Positions 6,532 through 15,510 are shown, counted from the stretch's first letter. The stretch is DNA of 64,000 bases from an uncultured Lachnospiraceae bacterium (GCA_910579425.1 CAJTVL010000014.1:5657-69656); one strand, 5' to 3'. Numbers and translations are program-made. The notes: generated by a model from the sequence alone, not told the origin.

Positions 6532-6607
6532 GCCGATGCAGAGGCGACATGCCGCCAAAGTGGCGCATCGGCGGCGCGCGAGCAGGGGGAGTAACCATCC
6601 CTGCTCG
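6532..6607. repeat. Two GC-rich inverted repeats between T-box and metG
   Basis: GCCGATGC (6532-6539) pairs with GCATCGGC (6565-6572), and CGAGCAGGG (6579-6587) pairs with CCCTGCTCG (6599-6607), both perfect. Neither is followed by a T tract. They lie after the T-box terminator and before the ribosome binding site, so they could affect mRNA stability or be a mobile palindromic repeat. Confidence 0.5.
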
Positions 6608-6663
6608 ATTTACACCACATTTAAAATCAGGAAAACGAGCAAGTCTCAGAAATGGAGGAAGAA

Positions 6664-8286
6664 ATGAAAAATATTTTAATAGCAGGAGCATGGCCCTATG
6701 CCAACGGCTCTCTTCACATTGGCCATGTGGCAGGTCTGCTGGCTGGCGATGTGTTGGCCCGTTATCACAGGGCAAAGGGAGATAGGGTTTGTTATGTGTC
6801 GGGAAGCGACTGCCACGGCACACCGGTGGCGCTCAGGGCCAAAAGGGAGGGCCTCACTCCCTGGGAGGTCAGCGACCGCTTTCACGAGGAGTTCAGCAGG
6901 TGCTTTCAGTGGCTGGGGTTTGGCTATGACCTGTATTCGAAGACCTCGTCAGAGGAACATATCCGGTTTGTACAGGAATTTCATGAAAAATTGTATGGGA
7001 GCCCTTATGTGTATGAAAAGGAGGTTCCCCAGGCCTATTGTGAAGGATGCAAAAGTTTTTTGGCGGACCGGTTTGTGACAGGGAAATGTCCCGTATGCGG
7101 GGAAGCGGCAAGAGGGGATCAGTGCGATGCCTGTGGAGAAGTATTGGAGCCGGAGCAGCTCATCGAACCGGTATGCGCGGTTTGCGGGGAGAGGATTTCA
7201 TTCAGGAATACAAGGCATCTTTATATTGCCATATCCAGGCTGGAAAAGGAGCTGAAAGCATATGTGGAGAGCCATGAGAACTGGCGGAAAAACGCGGTGG
7301 CTTTATCGAAGCGGTATATTGAGGAGGGCTTAAGGGATCGGGCTCTGACCAGGGATCTGGATTGGGGGATAGATGTTCCAAGAAAGGGCTATGAGGACAA
7401 GAAAATTTATATCTGGGCGGAAAACGTGCTGGGTTATCTGTCCCTGAGCAGGCTTGTGGCAAAAGAGCGGGGCTGGGACTTTAAGGAGCTTTGGGGAGAA
7501 GAGGCCAGACATTATTATGTCCACGGGAAGGACAACATTCCTTTCCATACCATCATATTACCTGCCCTATTGCTGGCGGAGGGAGAAGACTGGCATTTGC
7601 CGGACCACATTATTTCCAGCGAATATCTCACGCTGGAAGGAAAAAAGATTTCCACCAGTCAAAATTATGCCATTTGGGTGAAGGACCTGATAGGGAGATA
7701 TGAAGCGGATTCTCTGAGGTATTATCTGCTTGCAAACGGCGCGGAGAAGAGGGATGCGGATTTTTCATGGCAGGGTTTTATCACCAGCCATAATAATGAG
7801 CTTTTGGGCGCCTGGGGGAATTTTGTCAACCGCACGCTGATCTTTATTACCAAATATCTGGATGGGAGAGTGCCGGAGGGAATCTTGGAAAAGGGGCTGG
7901 AAGAGGAAATCGACAGGCTTTATGAGAAGATTGGAAAGAAGGTGGAGGGAGGACGCTTGAAGGAGGCAATTGACGACATTTTTGCCTTTGTCCGTTTTTC
8001 TAACAAGTATTTTGACCTTGGAAAGCCATGGATTACAAGAAATACCAGTCTGCGGGATTGCCAGGATACGCTGTATAACTGTGTACAACTGATTGTCAAT
8101 CTGGCGGTTTTGCTGAAACCCTTTCTTCCCTTTTCGTCAGAAAAAGTGTTGGGATGGTTTTTACTCGATAGTAGTTGGAAAAGAAAGACGGTTCCCACAG
8201 GATTTGTCATTCCGGAAACAGAGATTTTGTTCCGGCGCATAGACAGGGAAAGGATTGGCAAGGAGGAAGAAAAGCTCCGCGCCTGA
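6664..8286 (+). CDS. metG: Methionine-tRNA ligase
   Basis: Charges tRNA-Met with methionine. From the start chosen here, residues 1-18 carry NILIAGAWPYANGSLHIGH, including the HIGH signature. Four CxxC pairs (CEGC, CPVC, CDAC, CAVC, about residues 124-178) form the zinc knuckles of the long-insert MetRS class. The KMSKS loop is the variant KKISTSQ near residue 326. Length is 540 residues and the protein ends after the anticodon-binding helical domain, without the C-terminal tRNA-binding (EMAP/Trbp111-like) domain seen in many MetRS. ATG 6664 is preferred over 6652 because GGAGG sits at 6654-6658. Control by a Met T-box is visible upstream. It could be a second, divergent MetRS copy of the genome. 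Confidence 0.93.
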   Translation: MKNILIAGAWPYANGSLHIGHVAGLLAGDVLARYHRAKGDRVCYVSGSDCHGTPVALRAKREGLTPWEVSDRFHEEFSRCFQWLGFGYDLYSKTSSEEHIRFVQEFHEKLYGSPYVYEKEVPQAYCEGCKSFLADRFVTGKCPVCGEAARGDQCDACGEVLEPEQLIEPVCAVCGERISFRNTRHLYIAISRLEKELKAYVESHENWRKNAVALSKRYIEEGLRDRALTRDLDWGIDVPRKGYEDKKIYIWAENVLGYLSLSRLVAKERGWDFKELWGEEARHYYVHGKDNIPFHTIILPALLLAEGEDWHLPDHIISSEYLTLEGKKISTSQNYAIWVKDLIGRYEADSLRYYLLANGAEKRDADFSWQGFITSHNNELLGAWGNFVNRTLIFITKYLDGRVPEGILEKGLEEEIDRLYEKIGKKVEGGRLKEAIDDIFAFVRFSNKYFDLGKPWITRNTSLRDCQDTLYNCVQLIVNLAVLLKPFLPFSSEKVLGWFLLDSSWKRKTVPTGFVIPETEILFRRIDRERIGKEEEKLRA

Positions 8287-8287
8287 C

Positions 8288-8316
8288 TTGCTTTTTCGAA
8301 GCTTTTTTCTTATACT
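8288..8316 (+). promoter_or_regulatory. Promoter before the lipoprotein gene
   Basis: TTGCTT (8288-8293) and TATACT (8311-8316) are 17 bases apart, immediately after the metG stop. Confidence 0.5.
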
Positions 8317-8330
8317 AAAAAGGAGTTTGA

Positions 8331-8362
8331 GGATAACGGTTTTGTAGCCCGAACCGTTATCC
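8331..8362. promoter_or_regulatory. Perfect 11-base inverted repeat in the lipoprotein leader
   Basis: GGATAACGGTT (8331-8341) and AACCGTTATCC (8352-8362) flank a 10-base loop. It starts about 15 bases after the -10 box and has no T tract, so it is more likely an operator or leader hairpin than a terminator. Confidence 0.45.
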
Positions 8363-8397
8363 GACAGGAAGCAACAGAAACGAACAGAGGTTGATTT

Positions 8398-9054
8398 ATG
8401 TTAAAAAGAGTATGGAAGGGTGCTGCGGTTTGTGCAATGTGCCTTGCGCTGACGGCCTGCCAGCCCTCGGAGGAAAAGATCACACAGGCAAAAGAAAAGT
8501 ATGCACAGCTTGCCGGGGTGCATAACCAGGTGGTGGAGGTCCATGAAAAAGTAAAAGATGATTCCCTGGATAAGGAGCTGGCGGCCTTAAGGGAGAGAGC
8601 AAACGAAATGGAAAGCTACAATCTGGCGGAGATGGAGGATGAAGAGATCGATCAGTTGATTCAGGCTATGGATTCCATGATTGCGGATTATGAAGGCTAT
8701 CTTACCGCCCTCTCTGAGATAAAGGACGAGGAGGAAGCGGCGGTGCTGACGACGATTACACTGGCGCTTACCAATCAAACCGGATTTTCCTTTGGTGAGA
8801 TTCACCTTTATGAGAAGGGGGATGTGGGGGCGCATGTGAATATTCTCGGGGATATGGGGATGCTGGCGCCGGAGCAGTCGCTGACAGGGCTGATGATACA
8901 GAGGGATGTGGATAATACGCCCTGGGTTCTTTTCCTGGCGGATGAGAGCGGAAACGAATTTGAACTTGAACTGCCGGTGGGAGAGTATTCGGGGGAGGTA
9001 GTTTCCCTTGATCTTTCCTATGATGAGGAAGCGGGGGAGATTCTTGTCTCATAG
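8398..9054 (+). CDS. Putative lipoprotein with a helical N-terminal half
   Basis: 218 residues. A type II signal peptide is clear: LKR at the N-terminus, a hydrophobic stretch and lipobox LTAC with Cys21 as the lipidated residue. Residues about 25-110 are charged and coiled-coil-like (many Glu, Lys, Ala); the C-terminal half is beta-rich and acidic and resembles no family I know. The ATG at 8398 follows AGAGG. It stands alone between metG and the AraC regulator gene with its own promoter. The function is unknown; anchoring on the outer face of the membrane is inferred from the lipobox. Confidence 0.75.
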   Translation: MLKRVWKGAAVCAMCLALTACQPSEEKITQAKEKYAQLAGVHNQVVEVHEKVKDDSLDKELAALRERANEMESYNLAEMEDEEIDQLIQAMDSMIADYEGYLTALSEIKDEEEAAVLTTITLALTNQTGFSFGEIHLYEKGDVGAHVNILGDMGMLAPEQSLTGLMIQRDVDNTPWVLFLADESGNEFELELPVGEYSGEVVSLDLSYDEEAGEILVS

Positions 9055-9099
9055 AGAAATATTCGGCAGGAACTTTTGAGGTTGTTAAGGAGAGCACAG

Positions 9100-10002
9100 A
9101 TGGAAAAGGCATACGAGCTGGAATTTTTTGGCGAAAAAAACGGAAGCCTGTTTGTGAACTGCTGCGGAATGTCGAGGACGGAACCCCTTCACAGCTTTGG
9201 ACCGGCAATCAAGCCTCACTATGTGATTCATTTTGTGCTAAGCGGACAGGGAAGGTTTTCAATCGGTGGCAAGGAATATGCGCTGGAGCGGGGCTATGGG
9301 TTTTTGATACCGCCGGATGAACTGGTTTTTTATGAGGCGGATGGAGGGAACCCATGGACTTATATCTGGGTAGGCTTTAACGGAAGCATGGCGGAGGAAT
9401 TGATTTCCGCCATGGGGCTGTCGCTGACCAACCCCGTGTTTGCCTCAGATAAGGAAAAGGAGCTTTCCAAAGCGGTAATGGACATGATGGAGCACAATAC
9501 GGTGGGAATTGCCAATGAGCTCAGAAGGAACGGGCAGCTTCATCTTTTTTTGTCCCTGATCGCCCAGAGCGCCCACATTGAGGAAAAGGGTGAAACCGAT
9601 AAGGCGGATCATTATGTGCGGCGGGCGGTGGAATTTATCCTGAGAAATTACTGTAACCCCATTAAAGTTACGGATGTGGCGGATTATGTCTGCATCAACA
9701 GAAGCTATCTGTATACTCTGTTCCGCAACTCCATGGGGATGTCTCCCCAGCAATTTCTGGCGACCTTCCGCATTAACCGGGCGGCAGAGCTTTTACAGCT
9801 CACCTCCCTTCCGGTGGAGAGTATCGCCCTTTCCTGCGGATATTCGGATCCGCTGGTGTTTACCAAATCATTTAAGCAGATGAAAAAAATGTCGCCTTCC
9901 TCCTACCGAAAGGAGATGCAGAAAGGGGAGACAAGAAAAAGCAGGGAATATTTAAAGCAGATTGAGGATTTTATTAATCAGGTAAATAAGATAAAGAGCT
10001 AA
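9100..10002 (+). CDS. AraC-family transcriptional regulator, probably of the galactose genes
   Basis: 300 residues. The N-terminal half is an AraC-type cupin sensor (HFVLSGQGRFSIGGKEYAL, then YGFLIPPDELVFYEA). The C-terminal part has two helix-turn-helix motifs: VTDVADYVCINRSYLYTLFR and SIALSCGYSDPLVFTKSFKQ. The ATG at 9100 has AAGGAG at 9087-9092; an upstream in-frame TTG at 9076 is less likely. It lies directly before galK and galT in the same direction with a 118-base gap, so a role as sugar-responsive activator of the Leloir genes is likely but inferred. Confidence 0.85.
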   Translation: MEKAYELEFFGEKNGSLFVNCCGMSRTEPLHSFGPAIKPHYVIHFVLSGQGRFSIGGKEYALERGYGFLIPPDELVFYEADGGNPWTYIWVGFNGSMAEELISAMGLSLTNPVFASDKEKELSKAVMDMMEHNTVGIANELRRNGQLHLFLSLIAQSAHIEEKGETDKADHYVRRAVEFILRNYCNPIKVTDVADYVCINRSYLYTLFRNSMGMSPQQFLATFRINRAAELLQLTSLPVESIALSCGYSDPLVFTKSFKQMKKMSPSSYRKEMQKGETRKSREYLKQIEDFINQVNKIKS

Positions 10003-10057
10003 CATTTTGACAGCCTTTCTTAACAAAGCAGTATGGTCTGGAACAAGCCTTTAATCC

Positions 10058-10063
10058 TATAAT
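10058..10063 (+). promoter_or_regulatory. -10 box of a likely activator-dependent galK promoter
   Basis: TATAAT is present 57 bases before galK, but the position 17 bases upstream (GGTCTG) does not resemble a -35 box. Such promoters usually need an activator, and an AraC-family gene is adjacent. Confidence 0.35.
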
Positions 10064-10120
10064 GGAACTGATAAAAAGATACGTGAAATGCGCAAAGGAA
10101 GCGCAGAAATGAGGTAAAGG

Positions 10121-11284
10121 ATGAAAGAAACAATATTGAAGAAATTTTGTGAAGTGTATGGGGATGCGGACGGAGTGAAGGTATTTTTTGCGCCGGGACG
10201 TGTGAATCTGATCGGAGAGCATACGGATTATAACGGCGGCCATGTGTTTCCCTGCGCGCTTACGATCGGAACTTACGGTGTGGCAAGGGTGAGAGAAGAC
10301 AGAAAGCTTCGTTTTTACTCCATGAATTTTGACCATCTTGGAGTGATTGAGTCTGACCTTGACTCCCTCACACCCCAGAAGGAAGCAGGCTGGACCAACT
10401 ATCCCAAGGGAGTGATGTGGGCTTTTGAAAAAAGAGGGTTCGTGATCCCCTCAGGCATGGATATCCTCCTGAATGGAAATATCCCCAACGGTTCCGGGCT
10501 TTCTTCCTCCGCTTCCATAGAAGTACTTATGGGCTTTATCCTCAGAGAGTTTTTTGGGTTTGAGGTGAGTAATCAGGATCTGGCGCTGATCGGCCAGTAT
10601 TCCGAAAATAATTTTAACGGGGTCAACTGCGGGATCATGGATCAGTTTGCCATTGCCATGGGCAAGAAGGAAAACGCCATCTTTTTGGATACGGCGGATC
10701 TGTCCTATACCTATGCTCCGGTGAAATTGGAGGGGGCAAAGATTGTGATCGCATGCAGCAACAAAAAGAGAGGGCTTGGGGACTCCAAATATAACGAGAG
10801 AAGAAGCGAGTGTGAAACGGCGCTTTCCGAGCTGCAGAAGGTAGTGGATATCAGGAGCCTTGGGGATTTGACGGAGGAAAAGTTTGAAGAGTATAAGTCT
10901 GCCATCAAGGATCCGGTACGGGTTCGCAGGGCAAAGCACGCGGTTTATGAAAACCAGCGCACCATCAAGGCGGTGGAAGCGCTTAAGGCCAATGATATTG
11001 CCGGGTTTGGTCAGATGATGAATGCCTCCCACGTATCTTTGCGAGACGACTATGAGGTGACGGGCGTTGAGCTGGATACCTTGGTAGAGGAGGCCTGGAA
11101 GGTAGAAGGCGTGATCGGGTCCCGTATGACCGGCGCAGGCTTTGGCGGCTGTACGGTGAGCCTGGTAGAGGATGGGGCCATCGACACCTTTATCAAACAG
11201 GTGGGAGAAGCTTATCTTGAAAAGATCGGCTACAGTGCAGATTTTTATGTGGTGGAAGTAGGAGACGGACCCTGCACTTTATAA
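10121..11284 (+). CDS. galK: Galactokinase
   Basis: Phosphorylates alpha-galactose to galactose-1-phosphate with ATP, first step of the Leloir pathway after mutarotation. The galactokinase signature 'GRVNLIGEHTDYN' is at residues 26-38 and the GHMP ATP-binding motif 'PNGSGLSSSAS' at about 124-134; the third GHMP motif 'TGAGFGGCT' is near residue 343. Length 387 is normal. GAGGTAAAGG precedes the ATG. galT follows after 111 bases. No galE is in the window. Confidence 0.96.
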   Translation: MKETILKKFCEVYGDADGVKVFFAPGRVNLIGEHTDYNGGHVFPCALTIGTYGVARVREDRKLRFYSMNFDHLGVIESDLDSLTPQKEAGWTNYPKGVMWAFEKRGFVIPSGMDILLNGNIPNGSGLSSSASIEVLMGFILREFFGFEVSNQDLALIGQYSENNFNGVNCGIMDQFAIAMGKKENAIFLDTADLSYTYAPVKLEGAKIVIACSNKKRGLGDSKYNERRSECETALSELQKVVDIRSLGDLTEEKFEEYKSAIKDPVRVRRAKHAVYENQRTIKAVEALKANDIAGFGQMMNASHVSLRDDYEVTGVELDTLVEEAWKVEGVIGSRMTGAGFGGCTVSLVEDGAIDTFIKQVGEAYLEKIGYSADFYVVEVGDGPCTL

Positions 11285-11309
11285 ACTGAACATGGATGGT
11301 TGTACCTAT

Positions 11310-11339
11310 AGTGAACGGCGAAAGGATTTGCCGTTCACT
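11310..11339. repeat. Hairpin between galK and galT
   Basis: AGTGAACGGC (11310-11319) and GCCGTTCACT (11330-11339) are perfect complements with a 10-base loop and no T tract. It may stabilise or process the galK-galT mRNA. Confidence 0.5.
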
Positions 11340-11395
11340 GTGCATTCGGTCTGGGGAGAAAGTCCGCGGACCCGGGAAAGGCGAGGATGTGAATC

Positions 11396-12916
11396 ATGAT
11401 ACAGACAGATATTAGAAAATTGGCACAGTACGGCGTTAAGACAGGACTTGTACCGGAGGAAGACAGGATTTATACCATCAACCGCCTGCTGGAGCTTTTT
11501 GAACTGGATGAACTTGAAGAGATCAGCGGAGAGCAGGCGGCGGAAATTGCGGAAACAGAGACGGAGGAGCTGGAGCAGATTCTCGGAAGGCTTCTGGACT
11601 ACGCCTACGAGAAAGGGATTCTGAAGGAAAACGGAGTGGTGTACAGGGATCTTTTTGATACCAGAATCATGAGCCTTTTGATGCCTCGGCCCAGCGAGGT
11701 GATCAGAACCTTTCAGGAGCATTATGCTCAGAATCCGGGAGAAGCTACCGACTATTACTATAAGCTGAGCTGCGATTCTGATTATATCAGACGTTACCGC
11801 ATCAAGAAGGACATGAAGTGGGTTACCTCCACAGAATATGGGGATCTGGATATTACGATCAATCTTTCCAAGCCCGAAAAGGATCCCAAAGCCATTGCCG
11901 CCGCAAGGACAGCAAAGCAGTCAGGTTATCCCAAGTGCCTTCTCTGTAAGGAAAATGAAGGGTATGCGGGAAGGGTGAATCATCCGGCCAGGCAGAACCA
12001 CAGGATTATTCCGGTAACGATTCAGGGAGACACCTGGGGCTTTCAGTATTCCCCTTATGTTTATTACAATGAGCATTGTATTGTTTTTAACGGTCAGCAT
12101 ATCCCTATGAAGATCGACAGAGGGGCATTTTGCAAGCTGTTTGATTTCGTGAAGCAGTTCCCTCATTATTTTGTGGGTTCCAACGCAGATCTTCCCATTG
12201 TAGGGGGCTCAATTTTGAGCCATGACCATTTCCAGGGCGGTCATTATGAGTTTGCCATGGCCAAGGCTCCGATCGAGAGAAGCGTTGCGGTGAAAGGCTT
12301 TGAGGATGTGGAGGCCGGAATCGTGAAATGGCCCATGTCTGTGATCCGTCTGAAAGCCAGGGATACGGAGCGTATCATAGAGTTGGCGGATAAGATACTG
12401 CGTCACTGGAGAGGATATACGGATGAGGAGGCATTTATCTTTGCCGAGACAGAGGGCGAGCCTCATAATACCATCACTCCGATAGCCCGCAAGAGAGGTG
12501 AGTATTTTGAGCTGGATCTGGTGCTGAGAAATAACATTACCACCGATGAGCATCCGCTGGGAGTTTATCACCCTCACGCAAACCTGCATCATATCAAGAA
12601 GGAAAACATTGGTCTGATTGAGGTGATGGGCCTTGCCGTGCTTCCCGCCCGCTTGAAGAGTGAGATGGAAGAGCTCAAAAAGGCAATCCTGGAGGGGAAA
12701 AACCTGCGGGAGGATGAGTCCCTTGAAAAGCATGCTGACTGGGTGGATGAATTTAAGGGAAATTATGAAACCATCGACGCCTCCAATATAGATGATATTA
12801 TCCGCAGAGAAATCGGAATTGTTTTTATGCAGGTGCTTACGGACGCCGGGGTTTACAAAAGAACACCGCAGGGGCAGCAGGCATTTGACAGGTTCATCGC
12901 GAGCCTGAACGTATAG
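11396..12916 (+). CDS. galT: UDP-glucose-hexose-1-phosphate uridylyltransferase (class 2)
   Basis: Converts galactose-1-phosphate and UDP-glucose to UDP-galactose and glucose-1-phosphate. At 506 residues it belongs to the longer Firmicutes GalT class 2, not the 350-residue HIT-like E. coli type. Motifs include 'GGSILSHDHFQGGHYEF' near residue 268 and 'HPHANLHHIKKENIGLIE' near residue 390. It follows galK on the same strand, with a hairpin between them, and both are likely under the AraC-type regulator at 9100. Confidence 0.95.
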   Translation: MIQTDIRKLAQYGVKTGLVPEEDRIYTINRLLELFELDELEEISGEQAAEIAETETEELEQILGRLLDYAYEKGILKENGVVYRDLFDTRIMSLLMPRPSEVIRTFQEHYAQNPGEATDYYYKLSCDSDYIRRYRIKKDMKWVTSTEYGDLDITINLSKPEKDPKAIAAARTAKQSGYPKCLLCKENEGYAGRVNHPARQNHRIIPVTIQGDTWGFQYSPYVYYNEHCIVFNGQHIPMKIDRGAFCKLFDFVKQFPHYFVGSNADLPIVGGSILSHDHFQGGHYEFAMAKAPIERSVAVKGFEDVEAGIVKWPMSVIRLKARDTERIIELADKILRHWRGYTDEEAFIFAETEGEPHNTITPIARKRGEYFELDLVLRNNITTDEHPLGVYHPHANLHHIKKENIGLIEVMGLAVLPARLKSEMEELKKAILEGKNLREDESLEKHADWVDEFKGNYETIDASNIDDIIRREIGIVFMQVLTDAGVYKRTPQGQQAFDRFIASLNV

Positions 12917-12935
12917 CTTACGATTAAGAGGTTTT

Positions 12936-14732
12936 ATGCAGTTTTTATTGACAGCGGTGAACGCAAAGTATATTCATTCCAACCCGGCGATTTACAGTCT
13001 GAGAGCCTATGCAGGGGAAGAGTTACAGCCCTTTGTGAGCCTGGGGGAATACACCATCAACCAAAGGATGGAAGAAATTTTAGCGGATTTATATCAAAGA
13101 CATCCAGACGTGATAGGCTTTTCCTGTTACGTCTGGAACATTAGCCTGATTAAGGAGCTGCTTGGGGAACTTCCCAAGGTGCTGCCGGATACAGAACTGT
13201 GGCTGGGCGGCCCGGAGGTTTCCTATGATGCTCCTGGGCTTCTTGAAGAGTTCCCGATGCTGAAAGGGATCATGGTCGGCGAGGGAGAGGAGACCTTTAA
13301 GGAACTCCTTACTTATTATGTGGACAGGGAGAATGGAGATCAGGAGAGAGGCGTTGACTCCCCGGAATTGGAGAAGATACCGGGGCTGGTTCTTGGAAGC
13401 GGTGTTACGGCCCCAAGAGAGCTTACGGATATGGACCGCCTTCCCTTTCTTTACCCTTCCGAAAAATCTCTACAGGAATTTGCAAACAGGATCATTTACT
13501 ATGAGACGAGCAGGGGCTGCCCTTTCAGGTGCGGCTACTGCCTTTCTTCTATTGATAAAAAGGTCAGGTTCCGCGATCTGAAAACGGTGAAAAGAGAACT
13601 TCAATTTTTTCTGGATCAGAAAGTTTCTCAGGTCAAACTGATTGACAGGACATTTAACTGCAGCCACCGCCGGGCGATAGAGATTTGGAGTTATCTTAAG
13701 GAACATGATAACGGGGTTACGAATTTTCATTTTGAGATTGCCGCCGATATTTTAAATCAGGAGGAGCTTACACTTCTTAAGGGAGTGCGTCCCGGGCTGA
13801 TGCAGTTTGAAATCGGGGTGCAGACCACCAACGGGGCAGTCCTTAAGGAAATCGGCCGTGATTTAAACGGGGCGGAGGAGGAGCAGGGCTCCATCGCCCG
13901 AATTGAAAGGGCGGTCTGTGCCCTGCGCAGCGGCAGAAACATTCATATTCATTTAGATTTGATAGCAGGCCTTCCGCTGGAGGATTATCATAGCTTTCAG
14001 CGCTCCTTTAACCGGGTATATGCCATGGGTCCTGAACAGCTTCAACTGGGATTTTTAAAAGTACTGAAAGGAACTCCTGTTTGGGAGAAAGCGCAGAACT
14101 ACGGGATTGTCTGCCAGGACAAACCGCCTTACGAAGTACTCTATACCGGATGGATTTCCTATGAGGAGATTTTGAAGCTGAAACAGGTGGAGGAGATGGT
14201 GGAGCTCTACTATAACTCCGGCCAGTTTACCCATACCCTGCGCGCGCTGGAGGGGGAGTTTTCCTCTCCCTTTGGGCTTTTTGAGGCATTGGCGGCTTTT
14301 TATGAGGGGAAAGGATATTTTATCCGGACTCCGGCGAGAAGCCGCAGATACCAGGTGCTTTTAGAGTTCGCCATGGAGACGGCGCGGGAGCGGGAGGAGC
14401 TTTGGAGGGAGCTTTTGACCTTTGATTTTTATCTGAGGGAAAAAGCAAAGAGCCGTCCTTGCTTTGGAAAGGATCTGTCTCCGTACAGAGAAGCGATATG
14501 GGAAATTTACCAAAAGGAAGAAAGGGAGCCGGAGCTGCTTAAGGCTTACAGCCATTACCACGCAAGGCAGACCATGAACATGACCCATATGGAGGTTTTC
14601 TTTTATCCTATATGGGAAGAGGAAAAAGAAGCCTGTCGTCGGCGCAGGCAGGAGCCTGCTTTCGTGCTTTTTGATTACGGAAAAAGGGACGCGCTTACCG
14701 GGAACGCGGCGGCGTGGGTGGTCGGAGGATAA
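12936..14732 (+). CDS. Cobalamin-binding radical SAM protein (DUF4080)
   Basis: 598 residues. The N-terminal part is a B12-binding-like Rossmann domain (FSCYVWNISLIKELLGELP, then LGGPEVSYD). The radical SAM cluster motif CPFRCGYC uses Cys195, Cys199 and Cys202. A C-terminal DUF4080 domain follows. Related proteins are widespread in Clostridia; no substrate is known. It starts 19 bases after galT, so it is probably cotranscribed, although no metabolic link to galactose is evident. Confidence 0.85.
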   Translation: MQFLLTAVNAKYIHSNPAIYSLRAYAGEELQPFVSLGEYTINQRMEEILADLYQRHPDVIGFSCYVWNISLIKELLGELPKVLPDTELWLGGPEVSYDAPGLLEEFPMLKGIMVGEGEETFKELLTYYVDRENGDQERGVDSPELEKIPGLVLGSGVTAPRELTDMDRLPFLYPSEKSLQEFANRIIYYETSRGCPFRCGYCLSSIDKKVRFRDLKTVKRELQFFLDQKVSQVKLIDRTFNCSHRRAIEIWSYLKEHDNGVTNFHFEIAADILNQEELTLLKGVRPGLMQFEIGVQTTNGAVLKEIGRDLNGAEEEQGSIARIERAVCALRSGRNIHIHLDLIAGLPLEDYHSFQRSFNRVYAMGPEQLQLGFLKVLKGTPVWEKAQNYGIVCQDKPPYEVLYTGWISYEEILKLKQVEEMVELYYNSGQFTHTLRALEGEFSSPFGLFEALAAFYEGKGYFIRTPARSRRYQVLLEFAMETAREREELWRELLTFDFYLREKAKSRPCFGKDLSPYREAIWEIYQKEEREPELLKAYSHYHARQTMNMTHMEVFFYPIWEEEKEACRRRRQEPAFVLFDYGKRDALTGNAAAWVVGG

Positions 14733-14808
14733 GGAACTGGTGGCAATGGGGCAGATTAAGCTGTACAGCAGCCACTAAAAACCGAGGGTATATAAGGATG
14801 GAATAAGG

Positions 14809-15105
14809 ATGAATAGCGATACCGGTATTCGGGAGGCAGTGCTTACAGAGATACGCGATCTGGCGGAGAAATATGGGCTTGAACGCGTGGTGCTCTTCGG
14901 TTCAAGGGCAAGAGGCGATTATAAGAAAACCAGCGACATTGACCTGGCGGTCACGGGCGGGAATATTACGCTTTTTACCTTGGACGTGGAAGAGGAAACC
15001 TCCACGCTGCTTTCCTTTGATGTGGTCAACCTGGATGGGAGTGTGCAGGAAGAACTGCGCAAATCTATAGAACAGGAAGGAAGACTTCTTTATGAAAAAA
15101 TATGA
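14809..15105 (+). CDS. MNT-type nucleotidyltransferase (MntA-like antitoxin)
   Basis: 98 residues. The motif 'VVLFGSRARGDYKKTSDIDL' (about residues 28-46) contains the GSxxxG and DxD residues of minimal nucleotidyltransferases. It overlaps the following HEPN-type gene by 14 bases. In studied MntA-HepT systems the MNT partner AMPylates the toxin. The pair sits between the DUF4080 gene and spmB, both core genes, suggesting insertion as a cassette. Confidence 0.85.
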   Translation: MNSDTGIREAVLTEIRDLAEKYGLERVVLFGSRARGDYKKTSDIDLAVTGGNITLFTLDVEEETSTLLSFDVVNLDGSVQEELRKSIEQEGRLLYEKI

Positions 15106-15481
15106 AAATTTCTGTGCGGCGCTTACCAATCTGCGGGCTGTATTTGATTATGAGGAACCTTATAATAATGTTGTTTTGACAGGGATGGTAGCGTTATATG
15201 AAATCTGTTTTGAACAGTCGTGGAAAGCGGTTAAGGAAATTTTGGAAAACAATGGCGTGGCCGCAGGACAGAGCGGATCGCCACGGCAAATACTGAAAGC
15301 AGCGTATCAGACAGGGATGATAAAGGATGAACAGCTATGGCTGAGTGCGCTGGTGGCCAGAAACAATGTGTCCCATGCCTATAATCAGGCGATTGCATTG
15401 GAAATTGTGCGGCAGACGAGGGAAACCTATTATCAGATGTTCCAGTCGCTGAAAAGCGAGATCGACCAAAACTGGCTATGA
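15092..15481 (+). CDS. HI0074/HepT-type HEPN toxin partner
   Basis: 129 residues, helical, similar to the nucleotidyltransferase substrate-binding family of HI0074 type. Near residue 90 the sequence ARNNVSHAYN fits the RX4HXY motif of active HEPN ribonucleases, with the Tyr that MntA-type partners modify. It overlaps the MNT gene and ends 63 bases before spmB. The toxin activity is inferred from motif and partner. Confidence 0.8.
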   Translation: MKKYENFCAALTNLRAVFDYEEPYNNVVLTGMVALYEICFEQSWKAVKEILENNGVAAGQSGSPRQILKAAYQTGMIKDEQLWLSALVARNNVSHAYNQAIALEIVRQTRETYYQMFQSLKSEIDQNWL

Positions 15482-15510
15482 CGAATATGGAGAAAGGATA
15501 GGCCATATAT

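Noticed and set aside
10006..10036. TTGACA at 10006 with TATGGT as the galK promoter
   Set aside because: Spacer of about 19 bases and a poor -10; TATAAT at 10058 is better placed for an activator-dependent promoter.
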